Origin: MGIIb-O1 sp002457595
Lineage (GTDB): Archaea > Thermoplasmatota > Poseidoniia > Poseidoniales > Thalassarchaeaceae
Reading direction: 5' to 3'
NCBI GenBank assembly: GCA_045568115.1
Contig: JBJLBO010000005.1
Location: 372,001-436,000 of the forward strand
DNA: 64,000 nucleotides
Below the pieces are notes generated by a model. It searched no databases and was not told the origin of the DNA. It worked only from the letters and a program-made list of their open reading frames with translations. Each line of letters opens with the position of its first letter. Position 1 is the stretch's first letter. The position numbers were made by a program, and so were the translations under genes. Positions 36,474-45,525 of the stretch are shown here, in pieces.

Positions 36474-36977
36474 ATGGGAGACGAGGTTTGGTATGCAACA
36501 ATTGTTGGAGTTATATTATTGAGTGGATTGAGCATTTTCTACATCCTTTATCTTGCAAAGATGCGTCGGACGAAAACAAATGCTGCTTGGAAACAAGCTG
36601 CAACAGAACTGGAACTCGATTTTACTCCAGTTACGCGAATATTTGGTGAATATAGAATGAGTGGGGTAATTGGAAAACAACTGAGTTGTTCGGTTTGGGC
36701 GTATACAAAACCGGATAATCGGGGAGGATATACTACAGTCATGAATTATGATGTGAGGTTTCCCCAGCGACTCAATAATGTAAAGGAACTTCTCACACCC
36801 AATATTCAATCTAAACTCTTAGAGGTAAATAATGTCCTGAAGAAGGTGGTAGTTTCTGATGATTCAGTCAACTCCATTGGTATGCATGGTTTCATTCGCA
36901 AATCAGAGATTTTGGTTCAAAATGTCAAACTACTGATTCAATTGGCTGAGTTGATTATTCCAAACGAAGAAACATAG
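36474..36977 (+). CDS. Membrane-anchored protein of unknown function
   Basis: The 167-residue protein has one N-terminal helix (about 7-28, YATIVGVILLSGLSIFYILYL) followed by a soluble alpha/beta domain with a basic start (KMRRTKTNAAWKQAATELELDF). The pattern WKQAATELELDFTPV...GEYRMSGVIGKQ resembles small domains found behind a single helix in many uncharacterised bacterial and archaeal proteins. It is the last gene of the 35542-36977 group and ends before a palindrome and the convergent PLC-like gene. Confidence 0.72.
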   Translation: MGDEVWYATIVGVILLSGLSIFYILYLAKMRRTKTNAAWKQAATELELDFTPVTRIFGEYRMSGVIGKQLSCSVWAYTKPDNRGGYTTVMNYDVRFPQRLNNVKELLTPNIQSKLLEVNNVLKKVVVSDDSVNSIGMHGFIRKSEILVQNVKLLIQLAELIIPNEET

Positions 36978-36986
36978 GCCCGCCAT

Positions 36987-37000
36987 AATGGGTACCCATT
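36987..37000. repeat. 14-base perfect palindrome between convergent genes
   Basis: AATGGGTACCCATT reads the same on both strands and lies between the stops at 36977 and 37010. It may mark the ends of both transcripts. Confidence 0.35.
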
Positions 37001-37009
37001 GATCCGATT

Positions 37010-38041
37010 TCAAGGATGAGGCGGTACTTCGTCAGTCCAGTGTGACATTTTATTCAACGTGATTGTAACATTAGTGATTTCACCATCTTCCCAATAATCA
37101 ACAGCAATGAAAGTTGGTCTATTACCTACGAACTCCCAGCAAAACAAAGCGCGATTCAGAAGAGTTTCGTAATCGTTGACATCATTGGATCTAACTGGAT
37201 CTGCAAGACCATAGATACTGCTGAGCCAGTTATTCATGTGCCAAACTGGCTGCTCGATATCACCTCTTCCAACTCTGCAGGACATGTCCGTTTGTTCCTG
37301 CTCTCCATAAGGTGTGTCCCAGCTGTGAGTCCATGCGTGATGAAGCCAAGGATATCTCTCGTCGAAACCGTAGTCCCAATAAATTACCAAGTCGGTTCCA
37401 TTTAGAACTAACTCACCTAGACTAGGCCATGGTTCACCCGGCTCATGCACATATGCTCTGTCCATCATTCCAGTCTTGTTGAAAAGGTATTCAACGTGTT
37501 CTCCAGGAACGTAATTCTCAAGGAGCAAAGTCACCACATCACCACTACTATTATTCATCAACGATCCTAAATCGCTTAGCCAGGTAAATGCGTCAACTTC
37601 GGAATATATACATGGATAGAAAAGAGTAGAATCTGGATCACCATGACAGAATCTAACATCATCAGGTTCTGTATCCTGTTTTGATAAGTGATGAACATCT
37701 AGCATGTAGGCCCTAATCCCGCCATCCCATTGAGCCTGCAAGGCTGTGTAGTGGTTGACCGCCATCCACACTCCATTCTCGTATGTGGAGAATGAATTGT
37801 GTGTCTCTGCGAAGGTGAAATTATCATAAGAACGAAGGCAATACTCAGCTAGGTCGTTGCAAACGATTCCATCTTCTGGATTGGATGGGTCAAGACCTCT
37901 TTCGACCTCCCAACCGTTTGGAAGACCGTCTCCATCATCATCTGCCTCAGGGTCATAATCATCAGTCGCTAAACATCCAGGGAATACTAAGCATAGACCA
38001 ATCAGAATAGTCTGCAAGTGGACTACAAGGGACTTTCCCAT
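37010..38041 (-). CDS. PI-PLC X-domain-like phosphodiesterase lipoprotein
   Basis: From ATG 38041 the 343-residue protein has a lipoprotein signal (TILIGLCLVFPGC, lipobox Cys near 22) and a short Asp-rich Ca2+ loop (DDDGDGLPNGWEVERG). A PLC-like TIM-barrel domain follows, with the two expected His: AETHNSF near 79 and RFCHGDPD near 135. Supporting motifs are QAQWDGGIRAYMLDVHH and LLLENYVPG. Such enzymes cleave phosphodiesters; bacterial relatives are secreted. Phospholipid or nucleotide-like extracellular substrates are possible. A leader dyad lies just upstream. Confidence 0.78.
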   Translation of the reverse strand: MGKSLVVHLQTILIGLCLVFPGCLATDDYDPEADDDGDGLPNGWEVERGLDPSNPEDGIVCNDLAEYCLRSYDNFTFAETHNSFSTYENGVWMAVNHYTALQAQWDGGIRAYMLDVHHLSKQDTEPDDVRFCHGDPDSTLFYPCIYSEVDAFTWLSDLGSLMNNSSGDVVTLLLENYVPGEHVEYLFNKTGMMDRAYVHEPGEPWPSLGELVLNGTDLVIYWDYGFDERYPWLHHAWTHSWDTPYGEQEQTDMSCRVGRGDIEQPVWHMNNWLSSIYGLADPVRSNDVNDYETLLNRALFCWEFVGNRPTFIAVDYWEDGEITNVTITLNKMSHWTDEVPPHP

Positions 38042-38054
38042 GATTAACCCATAA

Positions 38055-38089
38055 CACCCAACGGGCATTAACTTGCCCCTGAGTGGGTG
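38055..38089 (-). promoter_or_regulatory. Nested inverted repeat in the leader of the PLC-like gene
   Basis: Outer arms CACCCA (38055-38060) and TGGGTG (38084-38089) enclose inner arms GGGC (38063-38066) and GCCC (38075-38078). The structure ends 14 bases before the gene's ATG. It may fold in the mRNA leader or bind a regulator. Confidence 0.35.
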
Positions 38090-38109
38090 AATTATTAGAT
38101 TTAAGACTG

Positions 38110-38118
38110 AAAAAAAAA
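38110..38118 (-). terminator. U-tract immediately after the beta-helix gene
   Basis: Nine consecutive A on the plus strand give a nine-U tract directly after the stop codon of the minus-strand gene ending at 38119. Oligo-U is the core archaeal termination signal. Confidence 0.5.
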
Positions 38119-41100
38119 TTACTTATTTTCGTCGTCAAGTTCTCTAATATCAAAAGCAGACCAAGATTCAATCATCTCTATGTCTCTCTTTATTGAGTCC
38201 ATTCGCTGCTTCTGGACAGTCACTCCGATAAGTGAGACTAGAACTAATAGCAAGATGAAAAATGGTAATCCACTACCAGAGATCCATGATATCAGATTGT
38301 TATCTTCCGGCTCAACAATATTCACATTCTCTATCAACAAAGGACTAACCATTTCTCCATCAATTGCCCAAACCTCAACATGAGCCCATTTGCTATCAGA
38401 TAAAAGCCATAAGCCACGATATGTCCAAATATTATCTCCAGCGGTTTCGTCTCCTTCCATTCCATCATCATGGAATTCAAGACTCATCTCATCACCTGCA
38501 GAAGCCATCAATCCACTAATTGTTTGAGTTGTCCCATCTGGATCATCGAGAACAACAGTGATTAACATCGAAGTTGGTTCATCAGAATAAATGAAATCTG
38601 GAGAAATTTGTAAATCAGATATAGTTGGTGATGAAGAGCCAATCGTAAGGTTTACCGAGGCTGTAGAGATGATTCCTCTGGAGTCTTTGACTAATAGATC
38701 AACTCTAGTAATCCCAGGTTCAAACATAACTTCAATAATTTGCTTATCTCCAAGTAAATTTAGAGAGTTTGAAAACCATTGGTAAAGTACAATATCGTTA
38801 TCATAATCGTAAGATGTTGATGCATCGAGAATAATCTTAGTTCCAGGAGGAACGTACTGTCCATCCATAAGACCATTGATTTCAGCAATTGGCCCAGTCT
38901 GCATTACAGTAAGCATCTGAGTGTAAGTACTAACTCTACCTGTTGAATCTTGTAATTCAAAGGTTAATTCATGTTCCCCATGAGGTATATATTCAGTGAA
39001 CAAGCTCTCTGTCGTCTTATCTTTAAGAATAGGAGTAGACATTAGATTTGAACTAACCGTGACTGTGAACGAATCTCCCTCTGGATCAAATGAATCACGG
39101 AAATCAAAGAGTACTGGAGAATTAGATAGTTCTTGAGCATCTGGAACTGGAGAGGCAAGAATCAGAATCGGAGCTGCCTCATCGACTTGCAGAGTGATTG
39201 TATCAGAAGAAGGCTGACCTGAACCATCATCAATTGTCAATGTAATATTATGAATTCCTTTAGGCAATCTTTCTTCTACAACCCAGCCACTAGCAAAAGG
39301 TTCCCTCAGGCTATCACTTTCCCAAATTACACTAACAAGATCTCTACTAATTGTAGAAGTTGGATTACAAATGAAGCCACTACCATTGTCTGGTATTTCT
39401 GTACACGATACATCCCAGTCTCCTGAGCCAGTTGCATCAAATCGAATTAACGTCCCAGAATCAGTTTGAGTATTATTGAAAGGTTCTGAGATTAGCGCTA
39501 CTGGCTTAGAATTGTTGACATTAATTATCATCTCACTTGAAGTCCAAGAGTTTTGATGGCTAGATAAATCATCACTAGCAAACATAGTTATGGTGTGTAA
39601 TCCCTTACTCAACCATCCATTCCATTCAACGCTTTCATCTGGAGTATAGCTTGAAATGAGGAGACCATCTATGTCGCTCCAAAATTCAAATCTAATTTCA
39701 TCACCTTCGGGATCTGTGACCATCGTTCCATCTAAAGTAACAGCGGATGATGAGAAATCATTTGCTCTTACAACTTCAAATTCAGCAACAGGAACTTCGT
39801 TGAAAAGTCTAACATTGATTGGCGATGTGACATCTGGATTTACACCATCAGAAAGATGTATAGTAATTCTGAATTCAGTTGGTGCACCAGGGAAATTTGT
39901 ATCGAAAAGCATTGAACACCCTTGATTTTCTGGTGTTGAAAAGCCATAACTTGTTTCAAGCCAACATGTTAGTGGATCATTTTCGGGATCAGAACTTCCT
40001 TCAAGAGAAATTGTCGCATTCGCTGTTTTTCCAAGATGCATAATGCCCCAAGAAGAGATTCCTGGTGATGTTTCAACAGAGAGTGAGGGTGGTTGATTGA
40101 ATAGAGTGATTGTCCTTGTCTCGATTGCGCAGTTACTGTGAATATCACATACTTCAAGTGTAATCTGATGAGATCCGTCCGAGAGGCAAATGGAGTTCCC
40201 CTCCACATTAGCATAGAAGATGGAATTGTTGCTAATAGAAGATTGTGAGCAAGAACTCAGAAGATCTCCATCAATGCTGCTTGTCCAGCTATAAATGAGA
40301 TTATCAATATCCAAATCCCAAGACTCGGTTGCATTGAAAGTAACCGTGCTACCACTTGGATAAACAGATTCATCTTCTGGAGTTGTCCATATGATGAAAG
40401 GTGGTTGATTAGTTAATTCCAATCTACAATATACTACTCGATCTTGGTCTAGAGTTACGGCCGCGGAATCGTTGTGAACACTATCGTAGTCACAACCAAC
40501 ATTGACGATATTATCAGATGACCAACCTTGAGAAGGAAGCCATCTAGCACCAACATATGGGCCAAATGTTTCTTTGCCGTAATATGATAAGGAACCATTT
40601 TCTGGTGATTCATAACTTTCAAAGGACAAATTAACTTCAGCATTTGGAATATGATTCAACATATGGTTAATGGCATGTATTTCGACAAACCACATCACAT
40701 CAATGATATTACTAGTGGAATCAAAACTAGGAATCCCCATCGAATCAGATGAAATCCAGCGAAGATAACTATCTTCAATCATATGGAAAGAGGATTCATA
40801 ACCCGAGCCAATGAAAAATTCTGAGTTCGTGAAATTGACATTGCTCGAATCAATTGATGGTTTCAATCCAGTAGCACATAACATCTCAAGATTTGAGATT
40901 AGTAATTCTTCATGATTTACAATTTCAATGCATGAATCTACATTTCCTGAAATTGTACTATTTGAGAGAGTCGAAGTCATTGAATCGCCACCACTCCAAT
41001 AGATTCCACTATTATCTCCTGACGAGTTTATCTGATTGATGAAGGCATTCACATCATTCATTTGTATAGCATACTCACTAGAGTTTTGATTAATACTTAA

Positions 41101-42756
41101 GTCATCGATAATAATGAATCCATCTCTAGTTAGGCCTGTGTTATCAATGTCTAATGCAGAACCAAAATTAGGATTATTTATCTCAACTGAGATGAGTTGT
41201 AAATCAATACTATCACGAACGATTATTCCAAACTGATCATTATTAGATACACAGTTATTACAGGAGATATTTTTCCCACCACTCATTATGTCATTAGCCT
41301 CTTCAAAATATAATCCTGCACCAGATTCTGCAGTTGTTGCGCCAATTCCATTTCCAGATGTTGTTATATTTGCAAGTTCTACATTGCTTGAGTCGCGAAT
41401 CGAAACTCCATTTTTCAGATTGTTGAAACTTGTTAGATTATTGATAGAGGGATGGAATTCGAGTAATTCTACACCGTTACCAGCATTATCTGCAATATGC
41501 CAATTGTTACCAATTGCTCCGCCTTTTGACATCATTACTCCCGGACCACTAGAGTTGGTGACTACAAGATTGTTGACTGTCGGAGCCCAGTTGACACTGC
41601 GCATATAGAAACCTGCACGATTAGCACTTGAGGAACTCTGTGAAGGATTCCCATTATCGTTCAGGTTAATATCATTGATGATTGTTGAAGATCCAATTAG
41701 ATATGCCTTGAAACCTACTACAGGATTGTTTTCTATTAATGCATTTTCTATAATTACGCCACTCGTATTCAACTCAAAAGCAGCAAAACCAAGACCCGAG
41801 GTCTTAGCATCAGGACCACCGGTTCCTCTAACTGTCAAATCCTCAAACACAGCATTGGCTGGAATGTTGGAGAACATGCTGTGATTATACTGCTCAACCA
41901 TTACTCCACGGTACATACTATTCTCAATCACAACTCTCTCAAATGTAGGTCTAGTAGTCCATCCTGAAGTAATATGTCTGACAAATATACCATTATCACA
42001 TCTATTAATCTCAACATCCATAATCAGTGGAATTGAATCTTCAACCCAGATTCCGGTTGCAATTCCTACTGTCGCACCAGAAATATTTGAAATCTCAAGA
42101 TTTGAAATTAATCCTCCAGAGTTACCCCAGTAATTCAGCGCCCTTGTAATTAGGCCATCAGCGATTAAGCCGTTTACAACAGGAGCAGAATTGGCCCCTA
42201 CCGATAGACCAAAACCGTATCTCCAATGTGTAGTCGAACCATGTAAGTCTTGACCACCACCGTTTATGGTAAGATTATTGATTTCTGCAGTAGAACCGTC
42301 AAAGATATCGACGGCTACTCTATCTGCATTGTTGACCACAACATCAGATATAATGGGGTCACTACCATAAATCGATATTCCATATTCTGCATCCACTATA
42401 GTTAGATTATTTATTGAAGACCCTAAACCCTGACTTGATTGATTGAAAACAATTCCATCGTGCTTTCCTATTATTGACTCGAGCAAAACAGGGCTAGTCA
42501 ATGTACCTTGAACATTTATTCTTCCATCGACAGTAATTTCTTCATCGGCTCCTAATTGTATTGTAGTTCCGGCCTGAACAATAAGTACCTCTTGTGCACC
42601 TACAATATAACCATCGCTTAGAGTCACATTTCCAGACCAAACTGTAGTTGAACGAGTAGAAAAAGCACTAGATGTAAGAGGCATTGATATGGATGCCAGC
42701 ATCAAAAAAATAAGACAGAAGCAAAGGCCCCGCCTATCCTTCTGCCCCAACTGCAT
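38119..42756 (-). CDS. Giant surface protein: right-handed beta-helix plus Ig/PKD-like repeats, C-terminal anchor
   Basis: The 1545-residue protein has a signal peptide (LCFCLIFLMLASISMPLTSSA, about 11-31). Residues about 60-700 are parallel beta-helix-like, with recurring short N-rich turns such as GNSGGLISNLEISN, VVNNADRVAVDI and DNAGNGVELLE. From about 800 there are repeated Ig/PKD-like units marked by SDPENDPLT, TDPEGDEIRF and SFDPEGDSFTV. One membrane helix (about 1498-1518, LPFFILLLVLVSLIGVTV) and a short charged tail end it. Helix domains often bind or cleave polysaccharide, but catalytic residues are not evident. It is probably an adhesin or glycan-binding surface protein. Confidence 0.82.
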   Translation of the reverse strand: MQLGQKDRRGLCFCLIFLMLASISMPLTSSAFSTRSTTVWSGNVTLSDGYIVGAQEVLIVQAGTTIQLGADEEITVDGRINVQGTLTSPVLLESIIGKHDGIVFNQSSQGLGSSINNLTIVDAEYGISIYGSDPIISDVVVNNADRVAVDIFDGSTAEINNLTINGGGQDLHGSTTHWRYGFGLSVGANSAPVVNGLIADGLITRALNYWGNSGGLISNLEISNISGATVGIATGIWVEDSIPLIMDVEINRCDNGIFVRHITSGWTTRPTFERVVIENSMYRGVMVEQYNHSMFSNIPANAVFEDLTVRGTGGPDAKTSGLGFAAFELNTSGVIIENALIENNPVVGFKAYLIGSSTIINDINLNDNGNPSQSSSSANRAGFYMRSVNWAPTVNNLVVTNSSGPGVMMSKGGAIGNNWHIADNAGNGVELLEFHPSINNLTSFNNLKNGVSIRDSSNVELANITTSGNGIGATTAESGAGLYFEEANDIMSGGKNISCNNCVSNNDQFGIIVRDSIDLQLISVEINNPNFGSALDIDNTGLTRDGFIIIDDLSINQNSSEYAIQMNDVNAFINQINSSGDNSGIYWSGGDSMTSTLSNSTISGNVDSCIEIVNHEELLISNLEMLCATGLKPSIDSSNVNFTNSEFFIGSGYESSFHMIEDSYLRWISSDSMGIPSFDSTSNIIDVMWFVEIHAINHMLNHIPNAEVNLSFESYESPENGSLSYYGKETFGPYVGARWLPSQGWSSDNIVNVGCDYDSVHNDSAAVTLDQDRVVYCRLELTNQPPFIIWTTPEDESVYPSGSTVTFNATESWDLDIDNLIYSWTSSIDGDLLSSCSQSSISNNSIFYANVEGNSICLSDGSHQITLEVCDIHSNCAIETRTITLFNQPPSLSVETSPGISSWGIMHLGKTANATISLEGSSDPENDPLTCWLETSYGFSTPENQGCSMLFDTNFPGAPTEFRITIHLSDGVNPDVTSPINVRLFNEVPVAEFEVVRANDFSSSAVTLDGTMVTDPEGDEIRFEFWSDIDGLLISSYTPDESVEWNGWLSKGLHTITMFASDDLSSHQNSWTSSEMIINVNNSKPVALISEPFNNTQTDSGTLIRFDATGSGDWDVSCTEIPDNGSGFICNPTSTISRDLVSVIWESDSLREPFASGWVVEERLPKGIHNITLTIDDGSGQPSSDTITLQVDEAAPILILASPVPDAQELSNSPVLFDFRDSFDPEGDSFTVTVSSNLMSTPILKDKTTESLFTEYIPHGEHELTFELQDSTGRVSTYTQMLTVMQTGPIAEINGLMDGQYVPPGTKIILDASTSYDYDNDIVLYQWFSNSLNLLGDKQIIEVMFEPGITRVDLLVKDSRGIISTASVNLTIGSSSPTISDLQISPDFIYSDEPTSMLITVVLDDPDGTTQTISGLMASAGDEMSLEFHDDGMEGDETAGDNIWTYRGLWLLSDSKWAHVEVWAIDGEMVSPLLIENVNIVEPEDNNLISWISGSGLPFFILLLVLVSLIGVTVQKQRMDSIKRDIEMIESWSAFDIRELDDENK

Positions 42757-42830
42757 AAACGGCGGCTGACTTCTTTTGATGTATTATTTCCCCTCAGTTG
42801 GGAGAACTACACATCGAGCGCAGTAGGAGT

Positions 42831-42839
42831 CATAAATAG
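42831..42839 (+). promoter_or_regulatory. TATA-like element before the tandem RAM genes
   Basis: CATAAATAG lies about 33-41 bases upstream of the TTG start at 42872. It is the best TATA candidate in this 115-base divergent gap. Confidence 0.35.
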
Positions 42840-42871
42840 ACAGGGGGCGCCATAGACCGGAGGGTCTTGAA

Positions 42872-43105
42872 TTGAGTACCGCATTCGTTCTAATCAAGAC
42901 CAAACCAATGATGGAATCAGATGTTTATAGAGCTCTTCTTGCTATTGAAAACGTAGTAGAAACACATATTGTTTATGGAGAATATGATCTTGCAGCTAGG
43001 ATTGATTTTACCGATGATAATGAAATGTCTAAGGTTCTAATTGGAGAATTTCGAAAGATTCCTGGAGTAGAACAAACTGAGACTCTAATTGCAGTGGAGG
43101 TCTGA
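42872..43105 (+). CDS. Stand-alone RAM (Lrp/AsnC ligand-binding) domain protein, copy 1
   Basis: The 77-residue protein is only the alpha/beta effector-binding domain of Lrp/AsnC regulators: AFVLIKTKP, VETHIVYGEYDLAARIDF and the final GVEQTETLIAVEV. The DNA-binding half is absent. Such stand-alone domains form dimers and oligomers that bind amino acids and may modulate full-length regulators. The start is a TTG with a purine-rich GGAGGG about 10 bases upstream. Copy 2 follows two bases later. Confidence 0.87.
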   Translation: MSTAFVLIKTKPMMESDVYRALLAIENVVETHIVYGEYDLAARIDFTDDNEMSKVLIGEFRKIPGVEQTETLIAVEV

Positions 43106-43107
43106 AA

Positions 43108-43341
43108 ATGGCTGTAGGATTTGTACTCATCACCACCGAACCGGGTCAGGAAATTTCAGTAAGAGATGAGGTGTCAAAATTCGACTGTGTCACAGGACAA
43201 TGGATTGTTTTTGGCATTCATGATTTATTCGTGAAAGTTGAGGCAGAAGACGAGTCTGAACTCACACGTTGTATTGTTAAAGAAGTAAGATCAGTTAAAG
43301 GAATAGCCGAAACTAGAACCCTAATTGGAACTGAAATATGA
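43108..43341 (+). CDS. Stand-alone RAM (Lrp/AsnC ligand-binding) domain protein, copy 2
   Basis: Also 77 residues and clearly paralogous to copy 1: GFVLITTEPG, GQWIVFGIHDLFVKVEA and KGIAETRTLIGTEI align block by block. Only the effector-binding fold is present. The two-base spacing implies co-translation, and the two chains may form a heterodimer. The stop is five bases from the convergent stop of the STAND regulator. Confidence 0.87.
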   Translation: MAVGFVLITTEPGQEISVRDEVSKFDCVTGQWIVFGIHDLFVKVEAEDESELTRCIVKEVRSVKGIAETRTLIGTEI

Positions 43342-43346
43342 CATTC

Positions 43347-45500
43347 TCATAGAGATCGTGTCAACCTAATTAGTAAGTCTGAAGCTGCATTACTGCACTC
43401 AGCAGTCTTGAATCGACTAATTGCTTCTCTCCAATGTGATAGCCGCATACTCGGTTCGAGTATTCCTCTCCAATACCAGCACTGTGCTGAAAGACGCCTA
43501 TGAGAAGCGATATCCGGACGAAGTGAGTTTGAGTTCAAATTTGCGTGCTCAGCGATAAGCCATTCAGGATATTCAGGCTGTGTAGCCTCAAGCGAGGCAT
43601 GAATGGCTTGAATTCTTGCAGTTTCATTTTCTTCATTCGCAATGAATTCTTTAGCAGTTTCAATGGCATGAGTTGAATCAACAAGTAATCGTGACCTTAA
43701 ATCTATGAGAGCAAGTCGAGGATGATTTTCTCCCATCATAGTTACTAACGAAGAGCGAGTATTAGCAGCCACCTCAACCTCTCCATTGTCTTGTGCAACG
43801 GCATGACGGAGAAGATCTAGAGCAAGAGATGCAGCAGAACGATCGGATTCAGGAAGTTTAGAAATATCAATTTCATCAACTTCAACCAGAGAAATTGTAG
43901 TCTTATTTCCAGGAAGACGATCATCATGTTTTCTGACCAGTGATGCCATTTGATGTCGTACTGCCTCAGAAGGAGGAAGATCTTCTAAAGCCATTGATTC
44001 TAATTCAGAAGCCAATGAAGGATCACCCTTTAATCGTGCTAACCTTGCTTGACGTATGAGACTCTGTGGACTTTCTGATACTTCTTCTAAATGATTCTCC
44101 GCAATAGAAGGTTCACCTCTTTCTAGGGCTAAATCTATCGCAGCAAAACGAAATGATTCGTTGTTACTAACCGCTATTGCATCCTCCATCAGAACTGCAG
44201 CTGCAGCATTATCATCATCAGAAATCATGGCAATGCTTTCGAGGAACCACTCGGAGTCAACTTCTTTGTCGGAATTCAATCTATGATGAGCCTCTATTCG
44301 GCGAGCACGAGGTCCCTCCATCTTAGCCCAAAATTCAGCAATCTGAGAGTGAATCTTCTTTGTTTTTTCCGCATCAATTGAGGCCCGCAGAACATTTCGA
44401 ATCAAGTGATGAGGCTCAACAAGATTACTCATCCAACGAAGGATTGCTGCATCATCTAATTCAGCAGTCCCTCTATCATCTGAAACCTCGGAAATGTCTA
44501 GTGGAACCGGGGTGAGGCTCAATTCATTAAGAGTACATTTAGCTTCTTCACTTAATTTTCTAATTACAGTTTGTTCGACATAATCCTGCAATTCTTGACC
44601 CTCTCCGGGTATTTCTTCTTCGGGCGACCATAATCGGAGAGCTAATGGATGACCACCAAGTGCACCTGCAACTTGTTTTGCTAATTCTTGGTCTGTATCC
44701 TCTGGAAGTAAGTCAACAGCGTCATCAATTTCAAGTCCTTCAATTCTTACTTCTTCATATCCGACTAATTCTGTAAAAGGACTTGGGGCGCGCACAGCAA
44801 TTAGAATTGAACCTGCATTATTGGCACATTCGCTAAGCATTTCTGATATTGGATCTACGTGACGAGGGCTCAATTCCTGAGCCTCATCAAGAACAATCAA
44901 TGTCTTTCTGTTAGAGACTACTGAGGCGATTGCAATCGGATCAGTAGGTGCATTATCACCAACCCACATTCTTCCGATAGCAGAAGCATCGGCATCTGTG
45001 TGACAAGTGGACCATCTAATCTTCCAACCAATTTCCATTAATCTTCCTGCAACTGCACGTGCAATACTTGTTTTCCCAATTCCAGGCAAACCGCTAAGGT
45101 GAATCTTAGCCCCTGAAGATAGAGAATCAAAAATAGATGATACTATCTCATCTCTACCACGAATATGAATAGAATCCGGCATAGTTCCGATTGCCAAACC
45201 AACAGCCTCAGTTGGCTTTTTCTCAGAAGAAATTGAGGCAACCTTCTCCCTACCTTGAGAGGTCAGAAAGACCACAATTCTACGGCGTGAGCCACCCCCA
45301 ATCACATGAGTAGAACGGGTGTCAACTAGACCTGAATTTTGTAACTCTTTGAGGGGTTTATGGATTGCTGAACGAACCAAACCTAGATGTTCAGCTAATC
45401 CCGGCAATGATAAGTCACGAGGGACATCCCAAGCGGTCTCAACTTCAGCACCAAAATCTGCTAGACGGAGCAGAATGCGGACCTGGGTCTCGCTCAGCAT
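43347..45500 (-). CDS. Winged-helix STAND-type ATPase regulator
   Basis: The 717-residue protein begins with a MarR-like winged helix (about 1-90: LSLPGLAEHLGLVRSAIHKPLKELQNSGLV, then RRRIVVFLTSQGREKV). A STAND/AAA+ NTPase follows: Walker A LPGIGKTS at about 136-143, Walker B LIVLDEAQ at about 198-205, and GGHPLALRLW at about 278, the STAND GxP-type motif. The C-terminal 350 residues are helical and TPR-like. Proteins of this plan work as signal-dependent transcription switches. It is divergent from uvrC with a 25-base gap, so it may regulate that gene. The inducer is unknown. Confidence 0.82.
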   Translation of the reverse strand: MLSETQVRILLRLADFGAEVETAWDVPRDLSLPGLAEHLGLVRSAIHKPLKELQNSGLVDTRSTHVIGGGSRRRIVVFLTSQGREKVASISSEKKPTEAVGLAIGTMPDSIHIRGRDEIVSSIFDSLSSGAKIHLSGLPGIGKTSIARAVAGRLMEIGWKIRWSTCHTDADASAIGRMWVGDNAPTDPIAIASVVSNRKTLIVLDEAQELSPRHVDPISEMLSECANNAGSILIAVRAPSPFTELVGYEEVRIEGLEIDDAVDLLPEDTDQELAKQVAGALGGHPLALRLWSPEEEIPGEGQELQDYVEQTVIRKLSEEAKCTLNELSLTPVPLDISEVSDDRGTAELDDAAILRWMSNLVEPHHLIRNVLRASIDAEKTKKIHSQIAEFWAKMEGPRARRIEAHHRLNSDKEVDSEWFLESIAMISDDDNAAAAVLMEDAIAVSNNESFRFAAIDLALERGEPSIAENHLEEVSESPQSLIRQARLARLKGDPSLASELESMALEDLPPSEAVRHQMASLVRKHDDRLPGNKTTISLVEVDEIDISKLPESDRSAASLALDLLRHAVAQDNGEVEVAANTRSSLVTMMGENHPRLALIDLRSRLLVDSTHAIETAKEFIANEENETARIQAIHASLEATQPEYPEWLIAEHANLNSNSLRPDIASHRRLSAQCWYWRGILEPSMRLSHWREAISRFKTAECSNAASDLLIRLTRSL

Positions 45501-45525
45501 GTTGGGTGAGCGAGGCCATCAGTTC

